Shown: one piece after another, positions 25,254 through 32,663 of the stretch
Numbering within the stretch: the first letter of the stretch is position 1
Layout of the letters: each line of letters opens with the position of its first letter
NCBI GenBank assembly: GCA_009837205.1
Contig: VXTZ01000012.1
Span: 62,001 to 126,000 of the forward strand
Origin: Candidatus Dadabacteria bacterium
Lineage (GTDB): Bacteria > Desulfobacterota_D > UBA1144 > Nemesobacterales > Nemesobacteraceae
Length of the DNA: 64,000 nucleotides
Reading direction: 5' to 3'
Translations under genes and position numbers: made by a program
Notes under the pieces: model-generated
The model's database searches: none
Told to the model about the DNA's origin: nothing
Seen by the model: the letters and a program-made list of their open reading frames with translations, nothing else

Positions 25254-26546
25254 ATGAAAACCACCAATTCAGAGAAACTTTTTCGCAGGGCGAGAAACGT
25301 TCTTGTGGGCGGGGTAAACAGTCCCGTGAGATCTTTTGCTGCCGTTGGAGGTTCGCCACTTTTTGTATCAAGGGCCGAAGGTTCCTACGTATATGACGCC
25401 GACGGGAACAGGTTTATCGACTACGTGGCCTCATGGGGTCCGTTGATCCTGGGACACTCCCATCCCTCGGTGGTAAAGGCCGTCGGGGAAAGGCTTCCCC
25501 TGGGAACGAGCTTTGGTGCCCCTTGTGAACTGGAAACAAATCTTGCCACACTAATAGCAAGACACTTCCCCTCGATTGAGAAAGTTCGTCTTACCAATTC
25601 CGGAACCGAGGCCACCATGAGCGCCATAAGGCTTGCAAGAGCGGTCACCGGAAGGGAATACATAATCAAGTTCGAGGGATGCTACCATGGACACTCGGAT
25701 TTTCTGCTCGTGAAATCCGGTTCGGGAGCCACGACTTTCGGAAATCCAAGCAGCGCCGGGGTCCCGAAATCGTTTGTGAACAGAACGCTACTTGCTCGGT
25801 ATAACAACATAGATTCCGTCAAAAGGCTTTTCGAGAAGCACCCCAAAAAGATTGCCGGAGTGATAATCGAACCCGTGGCGGGAAACATGGGGGTGGTAAC
25901 TCCCGAGAAAAACTTCCTCAGGAAATTGCGCTCTACATGCAAAAGACACGGAGCAGTTCTCATCTTCGACGAGGTCATAACGGGGTTTCGTCTCGCCAGG
26001 GGAGGCGCACAGGAACTGTTCGGCGTAGTCCCGGACATAACCTGTCTTGGGAAAATAATAGGAGGAGGACTCCCGGTAGGGGCGTACGGGGCCAGCGCAG
26101 AAATAATGCAAATGGTTTCCCCTGAAGGTCCCATGTACCAGGCGGGTACCCTCTCGGGAAATCCGCTCGCCATGGCGGCGGGAATTGCGACAGTAAAAGA
26201 ACTTAACCCGAGAACCTACAGGCGCCTTGAGAGCCTGACCGCCTCTCTGGTATCTGGAATAAGGGAGATAATAGCAGAGCTTGGCATTGACGCCACCGTA
26301 AACTCTGTTGGCTCCATGTTCACCGTGTTTTTCACCGACCAGAGAGTAACGGACTACGCCGGAGCACTCGGATGCGATACCGCGAAATACGCGAGATTCT
26401 TCAGAAATCTTCTTGAAAACGGAGTCATGTTCCCGCCCTCTCAGTTCGAAAGCGTGTTCGTTTCGACCGCGCACACGAAAAAGCAGGTAGACCAGACCCT
26501 TCAGGCAGTCTACTCGTCACTTCGGGAAATTCCCCAGGGAGAGTGA
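25254..26546 (+). CDS. hemL: Glutamate-1-semialdehyde 2,1-aminomutase
   Basis: HemL converts glutamate-1-semialdehyde to 5-aminolevulinate in the C5 haem pathway. At 430 residues it has the normal length. Seen are the N-terminal VLVGGVNSPVRSF, the substrate loop FEGCYHGHSDFLLVK, the PLP-binding FDEVITGFR, the catalytic lysine in CLGKIIGGGLPVGAYGA, and YQAGTLSGNPLAMAAG. It is a class III aminotransferase-fold enzyme. It lies 34 bases downstream of cpoB on the same strand and is followed directly by ATP synthase genes, so it may open or share that operon. Confidence 0.97.
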   Translation: MKTTNSEKLFRRARNVLVGGVNSPVRSFAAVGGSPLFVSRAEGSYVYDADGNRFIDYVASWGPLILGHSHPSVVKAVGERLPLGTSFGAPCELETNLATLIARHFPSIEKVRLTNSGTEATMSAIRLARAVTGREYIIKFEGCYHGHSDFLLVKSGSGATTFGNPSSAGVPKSFVNRTLLARYNNIDSVKRLFEKHPKKIAGVIIEPVAGNMGVVTPEKNFLRKLRSTCKRHGAVLIFDEVITGFRLARGGAQELFGVVPDITCLGKIIGGGLPVGAYGASAEIMQMVSPEGPMYQAGTLSGNPLAMAAGIATVKELNPRTYRRLESLTASLVSGIREIIAELGIDATVNSVGSMFTVFFTDQRVTDYAGALGCDTAKYARFFRNLLENGVMFPPSQFESVFVSTAHTKKQVDQTLQAVYSSLREIPQGE

Positions 26547-26547
26547 A

Positions 26548-26775
26548 ATCAGAAACCCTAACTGGCTTTTTTTCGTTGTAATCGGAATTGAGTTTGCCTT
26601 CTCCGTCATAGCGGGGCTCTTCCTCGGCGACTACATCGACGGAAAACTTGACACCGCTTTCCCTTTCTTTACCCTGCTAGGTCTTGTGTGCGGAGTGATA
26701 GCGGGACTGACCCTGCTTTTACGGACACTTAAGCTGAGGCAAGAAAGAAAAAACGGAAACGATGAAAAATCTTGA
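26548..26775 (+). CDS. AtpI/AtpZ-type small F-ATPase accessory protein, start codon unclear
   Basis: A reading frame of about 75 residues begins IRNPNWLFFVVIGIEFAFSV and continues AGLFLGDYIDGKLDTAF, then two hydrophobic helices and a basic tail. This matches the PF09527 (ATPase_gene1) type found ahead of atp operons, a putative Ca2+/Mg2+-binding accessory of the F0 sector. The frame is open from 26491 but contains no ATG, GTG or TTG before 26680. A GTG at 26543 with AGGGA upstream is in another frame and reaches a stop at 26579. Either an AUC/AUU start is used, or one base is missing between 26543 and 26575 (a seven-T run is a likely spot). The stop overlaps the next gene by 14 bases. Confidence 0.65.
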   Translation: MRNPNWLFFVVIGIEFAFSVIAGLFLGDYIDGKLDTAFPFFTLLGLVCGVIAGLTLLLRTLKLRQERKNGNDEKS

Positions 26776-27103
26776 TTTCGGTGTCGAGAAACTGTCCCTG
26801 GCCGTAACGGCGCTTCTTTTCGTCGTGAATATCGCCATCGGAGAAAGGGAAATGGCAGTGGCCATAGCGGTTGCGGGGGTCCTTTTTCTGCTCGATTACG
26901 TAGCCATAAAATTCGTCGTAAAAGCGCTTGCGGAAAAAAGATATTCACTTGCATTTTCCATGTTCATACTGGTCATGAAAATGCTCGCGCTGCTTGCGAT
27001 AATAACGGTTTTACTCGTATTTGCAAAACTGAATATATATGGTTTAATGATAGGCTTAACTTCCGTGGTGATAGTAATAATAGGTAAAGGTTTGAAGGGT
27101 TAG
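26762..27103 (+). CDS. atpI: ATP synthase subunit I-like protein (AtpI)
   Basis: A 113-residue, highly hydrophobic protein with four membrane segments (AVTALLFVVNIAIG, VAIAVAGVLFLLDYVAI, FSMFILVMKMLALLAIITVLLVF, LMIGLTSVVIVIIG) and a short basic end. This is the pattern of the ATP-synt_I family, which helps assemble the c ring of F-type ATP synthase. It lies between the AtpZ-like frame, which it overlaps by 14 bases, and atpB, from which it is 2 bases away. Sequence conservation in the family is low, so the call depends mostly on topology and gene order. Confidence 0.8.
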   Translation: MKNLDFGVEKLSLAVTALLFVVNIAIGEREMAVAIAVAGVLFLLDYVAIKFVVKALAEKRYSLAFSMFILVMKMLALLAIITVLLVFAKLNIYGLMIGLTSVVIVIIGKGLKG

Positions 27104-27105
27104 AC

Positions 27106-27795
27106 ATGGAACATTTCAGCTGGTTTTCCCTTGCCGGTCTCATAGAATACGACCATATTCTGGGCGGAGTGCTGGTACTCCTGTTCATACTGTTTGTCGG
27201 CCTGAGGGTGACAAAGCATTACTCGAGGGAAGAATCCGTAATCCCCGAAGAGAAGCCGTCGATGAACATTTTCTTCGAACTCGTGGGGCTTGAGTTCCTT
27301 TTCAACACGATTGAAAACGTTTTTGGATCCCGTGAAAAGGCGAAGAAGTACTTCCCGCTTCTAGCCGGGTCGTTTTTCTTCATACTGTTTGCGAACCTGT
27401 TGGGAATGATCCCGGGCTTTCTTCCACCAACCGGAAATCTGAACACCACGGTAGCGTGCTCGCTTCTCATATTCGTCATGTACAACTACTACGGAATAAG
27501 GGAGCACGGGCTCGGTTACATCAAGCATTTTCTGGGCCCGGTAATCTTCCTCGCGCCACTTATGCTGATCATCGAGATTATAAGCCATCTGGTAAGGCCT
27601 CTGTCGCTATCCCTCAGGCTTTTCATGAACATAACAGGCGACCACATGGTGCTCGGGGTGTTTACCAACCTCACGCATATACTGATTCCCATGGCTTTCG
27701 TGGGGTTAGGTATTTTCGTATCTTTTTTGCAGGCTTTTATATTCACTATACTTTCGACCATATATATCGCGCTTGCCGAAGCGCATGAACACTGA
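27106..27795 (+). CDS. atpB: F-type ATP synthase subunit a
   Basis: Subunit a forms the ion half-channels beside the c ring. The 229-residue protein has the conserved fourth-to-fifth helix segment HLVRPLSLSLRLFMNITGDHMVLG, in which the arginine of LSLRLFMN is the essential stator arginine. The SFFFILFANLLGMIPGF segment and the C-terminal AFIFTILSTIYIALAEAHEH are also typical. It overlaps nothing and is followed 21 bases later by atpE with a strong AGGAGG site. The F1 genes and subunit b are not in the window, so the operon is split, as in several deltaproteobacterial genomes. Confidence 0.97.
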   Translation: MEHFSWFSLAGLIEYDHILGGVLVLLFILFVGLRVTKHYSREESVIPEEKPSMNIFFELVGLEFLFNTIENVFGSREKAKKYFPLLAGSFFFILFANLLGMIPGFLPPTGNLNTTVACSLLIFVMYNYYGIREHGLGYIKHFLGPVIFLAPLMLIIEIISHLVRPLSLSLRLFMNITGDHMVLGVFTNLTHILIPMAFVGLGIFVSFLQAFIFTILSTIYIALAEAHEH

Positions 27796-27816
27796 CATAA
27801 ATTCAGGAGGTAAGAA

Positions 27817-28143
27817 ATGAAAAGGTTGTTTTCTTTTATAGGTCTTGCGGCACTGGCTTCGTTCGGTGCTTTCGTTCCCGACGCGTTTGCCGCGACTGAG
27901 GGGGGCTTAGGAGAACTGGCGAAGATGGGACTTGGAATCGGCGCCGGAGTAGGCATAGGTATAGCCGCAGGCGTCGCGGGAGTAGGTCAGGGACTCGCCA
28001 CGGCTTCTGCTGTTGACGGCATAGCCAGAAACCCGGGTGCTTCCGCGAAGATCCAGACGCCCATGATTATCGGTCTCGCCCTGATCGAGTCTCTGGTAAT
28101 CTACGCCCTGCTGATAGCGTTTCTGCTCCAGGGAAAAATCTGA
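27817..28143 (+). CDS. atpE: F-type ATP synthase subunit c
   Basis: The c-ring subunit. At 108 residues it is longer than the usual 75-90 because of an N-terminal signal-peptide-like stretch ([19 protein letters not shown] ... DAFAA), seen in some other lineages. Helix 1 is [20 protein letters not shown], the polar loop is ARNPGA, and helix 2 holds the ion-binding glutamate in ALIESLVIY. The ligand set Gln (GVGQG), Glu-Ser and Tyr agrees with sodium-type rings, but the threonine after ES is a leucine as in proton-type chloroplast rings, so ion choice is undecided. Strong AGGAGG ribosome site. A hairpin follows the gene. Confidence 0.95.
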   Translation: MKRLFSFIGLAALASFGAFVPDAFAATEGGLGELAKMGLGIGAGVGIGIAAGVAGVGQGLATASAVDGIARNPGASAKIQTPMIIGLALIESLVIYALLIAFLLQGKI

Positions 28144-28156
28144 CGCACATAAGATA

Positions 28157-28197
28157 AAGACGGGGGAGACCACAGCAAGAAGGTTATTCCCCGTCTT
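28157..28197 (+). terminator. Terminator-like hairpin after atpE
   Basis: AAGACGGGG (28157-28165) pairs perfectly with CCCCGTCTT (28189-28197) across a 23-base loop, followed by ATTAT. It ends the hemL-atp run; the symmetric stem may serve the convergent CCA gene too. Confidence 0.55.
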
Positions 28198-28262
28198 ATT
28201 ATCCGCCGCTGCGCAGTACGGTTCCGTGCAACGGGTTGTAACCGGAATCTCGACGATAATCT

Positions 28263-29618
28263 CTAATCACGGTTATCGGGATAATTCTTCAGCACAAAAC
28301 CTAGAGCTTCCTCTTTCGAGACAAGCCTGTTTTCAAGCTGGAGTTCTTCCACTTTTCCCAGTATTTCCGAAAAAACGGGGCCGGGAGAATATCCGAGATC
28401 TATAAGATCCTGTCCGCTGAGAAGCGGCGGGGGTTTTATTTCCTCCCTTCCATACTCTTCCATCTTTTCCCTGATGAAATTGTAGGCGTCGGTTTGTCCG
28501 TGACTTGCCATGCAGTCAGCAAGATGCATCTGCATGTGCTCCTCAAAATACGGAAGGGAAAGAAACCTTTTAAGGGTGCTTTCTCTCATGTTGAAAACAT
28601 CCTTGAACTTAAGATGCTCAAGGATAAGCTCGGAAATTCTCTTTATCTGCTTTTTGGAGAATCTGAGCCTCCTGCAGATGCCTTCAGACATCTTGGCCCC
28701 TACCCTGTCGTGTCCGTTGAATCTTATCCTGTCAGACTCGCTGTAAGTAGGCGGCTTGCCAACGTCATGTAGAAGCGCACCGACGGCAAGCTCATCCGAG
28801 TAGAGACCGTCGGTGTTGCCGTAGAGCATGTTCATCACAAGGCAGGTATGCTCAAACACGTCTCCTTCGGGATGGAACTGGGGAGGCTGGCGAACTCCGT
28901 GCATACATTCGACTTCCGGGAGAAAATGTTCAAGAAGACCGCTGGAGCTAAGAAGCTTGAGCCCGTTCCCCGGATTCCGGCGGGTGAGTATCTTGACGAG
29001 TTCTTCACGTATTCTCTCCCCGCTCACAACGGATATCGCGGCGGCCTCGCTGCGTATAGACGAAAGGGCCGCTTGGTCGAGCTCAAAATCGAGACATGAA
29101 GCGAACCGCACCGCTCTAATCATTCTAAGCCTGTCCTCACCGAACCTTTCCTCGGAATCTCCTATGGTCCTGACAAGCCTCCGCTCAAGGTCCCCGATAC
29201 CACCCACGTAATCGTAGAGTTCTGCAGAAACCGGATCATAGAGCATCCCATTTATCGTAAAATCCCTTCTGCGGACGTCTTCTTCCGCACTTTTCGTGTA
29301 ATCGACGTGTTCCGGATGCCTTCCGTCACCGTAACTCGATTCCCTCCTGAAGGTGGCAACCTCGAACTTCATGTCTCCTTTTATCACCAACACCACGCCG
29401 AAGCTCTTCCCCACAGCCACGGTCTTTGAAAACGCCTGCTGCACATGCTCCGGAGTCGCACTTGTCGCTATATCAATCTCGTCGCACTCAACGCCGAGCA
29501 GGGCGTCGCGCACGCAGCCGCCCACGAAGAAAGCCTCGTATCCCTTCTCCCCGAGAGTCTTTACGACCTCAAGTGCCCCTGCGAAATTTTTCTTCTCGAA
29601 ATCAAGTTCCCTTTTCAT
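28263..29618 (-). CDS. cca: CCA tRNA nucleotidyltransferase / poly(A) polymerase family protein with HD domain
   Basis: A 451-residue class II nucleotidyltransferase, which adds or repairs the 3' CCA of tRNA. The head domain has VGGCVRDALLG and the metal-binding DEIDIATSA pair of aspartates near residue 45-50, then RRDFTINGMLYD and the GEDRLRMIRAVRFA segment typical of the class. An HD domain follows (HTCLVMNML, ALLHDVGKP near 280), common in Gram-negative CCA enzymes with phosphodiesterase activity. Poly(A) polymerase activity cannot be excluded from sequence. It is divergent from the AMP-binding-like gene, 87 bases apart. Confidence 0.9.
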   Translation of the reverse strand: MKRELDFEKKNFAGALEVVKTLGEKGYEAFFVGGCVRDALLGVECDEIDIATSATPEHVQQAFSKTVAVGKSFGVVLVIKGDMKFEVATFRRESSYGDGRHPEHVDYTKSAEEDVRRRDFTINGMLYDPVSAELYDYVGGIGDLERRLVRTIGDSEERFGEDRLRMIRAVRFASCLDFELDQAALSSIRSEAAAISVVSGERIREELVKILTRRNPGNGLKLLSSSGLLEHFLPEVECMHGVRQPPQFHPEGDVFEHTCLVMNMLYGNTDGLYSDELAVGALLHDVGKPPTYSESDRIRFNGHDRVGAKMSEGICRRLRFSKKQIKRISELILEHLKFKDVFNMRESTLKRFLSLPYFEEHMQMHLADCMASHGQTDAYNFIREKMEEYGREEIKPPPLLSGQDLIDLGYSPGPVFSEILGKVEELQLENRLVSKEEALGFVLKNYPDNRD

Positions 29619-29705
29619 AAATTCGCCACCATGGCCTGCAAACCGGTTAAATTATAGTTTTTAATTCTACCCGAATCACAATCCGCAAAGGCGGTCCGGA
29701 CAAGA

Positions 29706-30701
29706 ATGAACGAAAGGAACTTCCGCAATTTCCTCATGCAAAGGACAAAGGAAAACGGCTCAAGGCTGCTGTTTCAGAAAAAAGACGGATGGAGCTGGAA
29801 ACAGATCACCTGGCCCGATCTTGTCACTGAGGTTGAAAGCATAGCCTGCTTTCTTCTGAATTCGGGCTTCTCAACGGGGAGTAGAATTGTTGTTCTCTCG
29901 CCCAATACACTGGCGTGTCTTTTTTTCGAACTGGCGGTATTCGCGCTGGGAGGAGTCTGCCTTCCCGCAAGGAACATGAAGGAAGCAAGGAAAATCCTCG
30001 CGAGCTCATCCGGGAACTGTTTTTTTCTTTGCGCAAGCGCAGATGAGGCGCGAGAACTCGTCGAGACCCCGGCGCTCGGAGAAAAAATAGAAAAGGTTTT
30101 TCTAAGCGCAAACGAAAAGATTCCCGTGGAGGGAAAGACAGTCAGTTACTCGAACGTCGTAAAATTCGGCTTTCTCCGCAGGAAAAAGCTCAAGGACGAA
30201 ATAAGCGCGATTGGAAGCTCGGTAAAAGAGGACTCCCCGGCCGTAATATTTGACGCGGGGACAGCGGCGGCCGAGAACAAAACCTTTTCCCATGGAGACA
30301 TACTCGATCTCCTGCGCCTCTCAGAACAGGAATTGGGAGAAGTCTCAGTCGAAGATCAGACATTCTCCTACCTTCCCGGCTGCGGTTCTTTTTCCAAATT
30401 CGCCAACCTGCTTAACCTGCAGACCTCAGCCAGAGGAGCCATTGCGGAAGGTACCGAAGACTTTTTCGTCGATATTCCCGAGATAATGCCGGTTATGCTT
30501 TTTCTTCCGGGTGCCGAGATCGAGAATGTCGTCAACAGTCTACAGGGCGAAAACGGTTCGGGAGGAAATCTCAGAAGCGATCTCGGAGGAAGAATAAGGC
30601 TCCTGCTTACAGATGCCCTGCCACCAGAGAAAACAAGGGACCTGCTGCTTGCGCAGAACATATCCGTCGTCAAGCTCAGCAGTCTTTCGGTCGTTCCCTG
30701 A
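29706..30701 (+). CDS. Degenerate, truncated AMP-binding (acyl-CoA synthetase-like) protein
   Basis: A 331-residue protein whose N-terminal half follows long-chain acyl-CoA synthetases: WSWKQITWPDLVTEVESIACFLLNSGF (given here in part, WSWKQITWPDL) and GSRIVVLSPNTLACLFFELAVFALGGVCLPA-type order (VVLSPNT, ELAVFALGG). At 181-199, where the phosphate loop TSGTTGxPKG-x-SH belongs, it reads FDAGTAAAENKTFSHGD: the Ser/Thr/Gly-rich loop and lysine are lost but the SHGD remnant remains. The C-terminal adenylation and hinge domains are absent. The frame is intact and the codons look normal, so it is more likely a repurposed protein than a fresh pseudogene. Convergent with xseA, 3 bases apart. Not a working ligase by these signs. 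Confidence 0.7.
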   Translation: MNERNFRNFLMQRTKENGSRLLFQKKDGWSWKQITWPDLVTEVESIACFLLNSGFSTGSRIVVLSPNTLACLFFELAVFALGGVCLPARNMKEARKILASSSGNCFFLCASADEARELVETPALGEKIEKVFLSANEKIPVEGKTVSYSNVVKFGFLRRKKLKDEISAIGSSVKEDSPAVIFDAGTAAAENKTFSHGDILDLLRLSEQELGEVSVEDQTFSYLPGCGSFSKFANLLNLQTSARGAIAEGTEDFFVDIPEIMPVMLFLPGAEIENVVNSLQGENGSGGNLRSDLGGRIRLLLTDALPPEKTRDLLLAQNISVVKLSSLSVVP

Positions 30702-30704
30702 AGA

Positions 30705-31856
30705 TCAGACCTGCGGCTCGTTCTCCGTTCCCTCAACGCTGCAAAACGCCCTGCCCCTGCTTAGCCTTAAAACCAGTTTTTCCTTGAGTTCAAGCATCCG
30801 GGAATCCTGCACTATCTCTCCGCTTTCTTCTTTTGAGACTATGGCGTATCCTCTCTCAAGAACGCTGAAAGGGTTCAGGGAGGTAAGTTTTCCGGAGTAA
30901 TTCTCGATGCGTCGTTCAAGATTCTCGATCCGCGAGGTCATATGATGCCTGAAACTGGCTGCGAGTCCGTCAAGCTGCATGGAAAACATGTCTATACGGC
31001 TTGTGAGAGAGAAATCGAGCCTGCGGCGAAACTGCGCGAGATCTTCGAGAACTTCCCTTTTTTCCTTTACCGCAAGTTCGGCAGCCATTGAAGGAGTGGC
31101 CGCTCTCACATCAGATACCAGATCGGCTATCGTCACGTCCACTTCATGACCCACGGCCGAGATCACGGGGAAAGGGGAAACAGCGATTTTTCTGGCGACC
31201 CCCTCGTCGTTAAAGGCCCTGAGATCCTCTTTCGATCCCCCTCCCCTAGTCACGATCACAAGGTCAAGGCCCTCCATGCCGTAAAGCCTATCAAGGGCTC
31301 TGGTTATCTCGGCCGGGGCGCTATCCCCCTGAACGCTCGCAGGAGAAATAACAACCTCGACATTGGGAGATCTCCTGTATATGACCTTGATGACATCCCT
31401 CACGGCAGCTCCCGAAGGGGAGGTAACAACCCCTATTCTGCGGGAGAGAAAAGGAAGGGGGCGTTTTTTCGAGACGTCAAAAAGTCCTTCTTCGAAAAGT
31501 TTCTGCTTGAGTTTTTCAAGCGCGAGCGCGTCGGCACCCACTCCCTTCGGTTCCATTGCGCTTACGTACAACTGGTACTTGCCGTCTTTTTCGTAAACTC
31601 CAACGCGCGCGGCGCAGATGACATCCATCCCGTTCTCCGGTGTGAATTTTATCTGCTGGTTATTACCTCTGAAGCAGACTGCGGAGATCTGACTCTGCTT
31701 GTCTTTCAGGGAAAAATACCAGTGGCCGCTTGCGTAATGCCCCTTGAAACCGGAAATCTCTCCCCCAACCCATATTGTCTCTCCGCCGAACTCAAGCTCA
31801 ATCGCATCCTTTATCGAGGAATTGAGTTCCGATACGCTGTAGATTTTCCTGTCCAT
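30705..31856 (-). CDS. xseA: Exodeoxyribonuclease VII large subunit
   Basis: XseA is the catalytic subunit of the single-strand-specific nuclease ExoVII. The 383-residue product has the N-terminal OB-fold (YSVSELNSSIKDAIE ... GEISGFKGHYASGHWYFSLKD), the central nuclease domain with IGVVTSPSGAAVRDVI, IVTRGGGSKEDLRAFNDE and ISAVGHEVDVTIADLVSD, and a coiled C-terminal part ending LERGYAIV. It is somewhat shorter than E. coli XseA. The ATG at 31856 (MDRKIYSV) is favoured over a longer reading that would overlap the upstream gene. The small subunit gene xseB, often adjacent, is not seen here. Last gene of a minus-strand run. Confidence 0.95.
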   Translation of the reverse strand: MDRKIYSVSELNSSIKDAIELEFGGETIWVGGEISGFKGHYASGHWYFSLKDKQSQISAVCFRGNNQQIKFTPENGMDVICAARVGVYEKDGKYQLYVSAMEPKGVGADALALEKLKQKLFEEGLFDVSKKRPLPFLSRRIGVVTSPSGAAVRDVIKVIYRRSPNVEVVISPASVQGDSAPAEITRALDRLYGMEGLDLVIVTRGGGSKEDLRAFNDEGVARKIAVSPFPVISAVGHEVDVTIADLVSDVRAATPSMAAELAVKEKREVLEDLAQFRRRLDFSLTSRIDMFSMQLDGLAASFRHHMTSRIENLERRIENYSGKLTSLNPFSVLERGYAIVSKEESGEIVQDSRMLELKEKLVLRLSRGRAFCSVEGTENEPQV

Positions 31857-31933
31857 TCTTAAACGTAAATTAATCGGTCGGGCAGCCGTTGGCAAGACAC
31901 GGAACGGAGAACCGTTAAAGGGGGAGGGAAAAT

Positions 31934-32431
31934 TCACTCAAACAGATGCGGAGACTGAGTTTTCACCTTTTCAAGGATTTCGTCTGAAACATTGAGATTC
32001 CCAAGCTCCTTGAGATGAAACAGCTGGGAAGCTCGCAATTTCTTCGCACCTCTAAGATTGGCATCCCTGAGAACCGCCCCGTCGAAATTCGCAAGCTTTA
32101 GGTTAGCTCCTGCGAAGTCGGCACCCGTAAGATCAGCGCCCAGCATGTGGGCCCCCTCAAGGTTGGCGCTCCTGAACACCGCGCCGCGAAGATCGCAACC
32201 CTCAAGGTTCACTCCGCGCATGTTCGCCTCGGAAAAATCCGCGCCTACCATGCTGCACCCCTTGCAGAAAGCAAGCTTGAGAGCTGACTTCGCAAACACG
32301 GCACCGTCAAGGTTAATCCCGTTAAGATTCGCCCAGCCAAGATCCGGGATAACATCGGGCTCCTCTTCCCGCCACCGGTTCCACGCGGCCGTACCCTCTT
32401 GTACCTTCGAGACGTGCTCAGAATCGGCCAC
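31934..32431 (-). CDS. Pentapeptide-repeat protein
   Basis: A 165-residue protein with about ten A(D/N)LxG-type pentapeptides between residues 30 and 130 (for example ANLNG, ADFSE, ANMRG, ADLTG, ADFAG, ANLKL, ANLRG). Such repeats fold into a right-handed quadrilateral beta helix. The front has a short Trp-rich segment (AAWNRWREEEPDV) and the C-terminal 30 residues are helical. Function in this family ranges from gyrase protection to scaffolding and cannot be deduced. Start GTG at 32431 overlaps the zinc-ribbon gene by 14 bases; a longer frame to 32494 lies inside that gene. Confidence 0.8.
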   Translation of the reverse strand: MADSEHVSKVQEGTAAWNRWREEEPDVIPDLGWANLNGINLDGAVFAKSALKLAFCKGCSMVGADFSEANMRGVNLEGCDLRGAVFRSANLEGAHMLGADLTGADFAGANLKLANFDGAVLRDANLRGAKKLRASQLFHLKELGNLNVSDEILEKVKTQSPHLFE

Positions 32432-32642
32432 AGCATCCCACCGCCAGTGATAATCCGAAAACCTTAAACGCGGACAGAAGTATGTAAATCGCAACCGCTA
32501 TAAGTACCAAGCTTCGAATAAGCCCCCTGATTCCACCTTTCGCCCTGCGTCGCATCCTCTCTCCGCAGGAAAGGCATATATCCGTTTTCGCCGTGGTTTC
32601 GTAACCGCACTCTTCACATCTTCTTACAGGCTGAAGCGACAT
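32418..32642 (-). CDS. Small zinc-ribbon membrane protein
   Basis: A 74-residue protein. Residues 9-27 are a zinc ribbon with two CxxC knuckles (CEECGYETTAKTDICLSCG), then a basic linker RMRRRAKGG and a single membrane helix (LIRSLVLIAVAIYILLSAF) ending in VGCCGRF. A cytosolic zinc ribbon tethered to the inner membrane is the likely topology by the positive-inside rule. No function is known to me. The gene overlaps the pentapeptide-repeat gene by 14 bases and is 21 bases behind thyX, suggesting they are co-transcribed. Confidence 0.75.
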   Translation of the reverse strand: MSLQPVRRCEECGYETTAKTDICLSCGERMRRRAKGGIRGLIRSLVLIAVAIYILLSAFKVFGLSLAVGCCGRF

Positions 32643-32663
32643 CAGATTATCCCTTTTTCTTTC

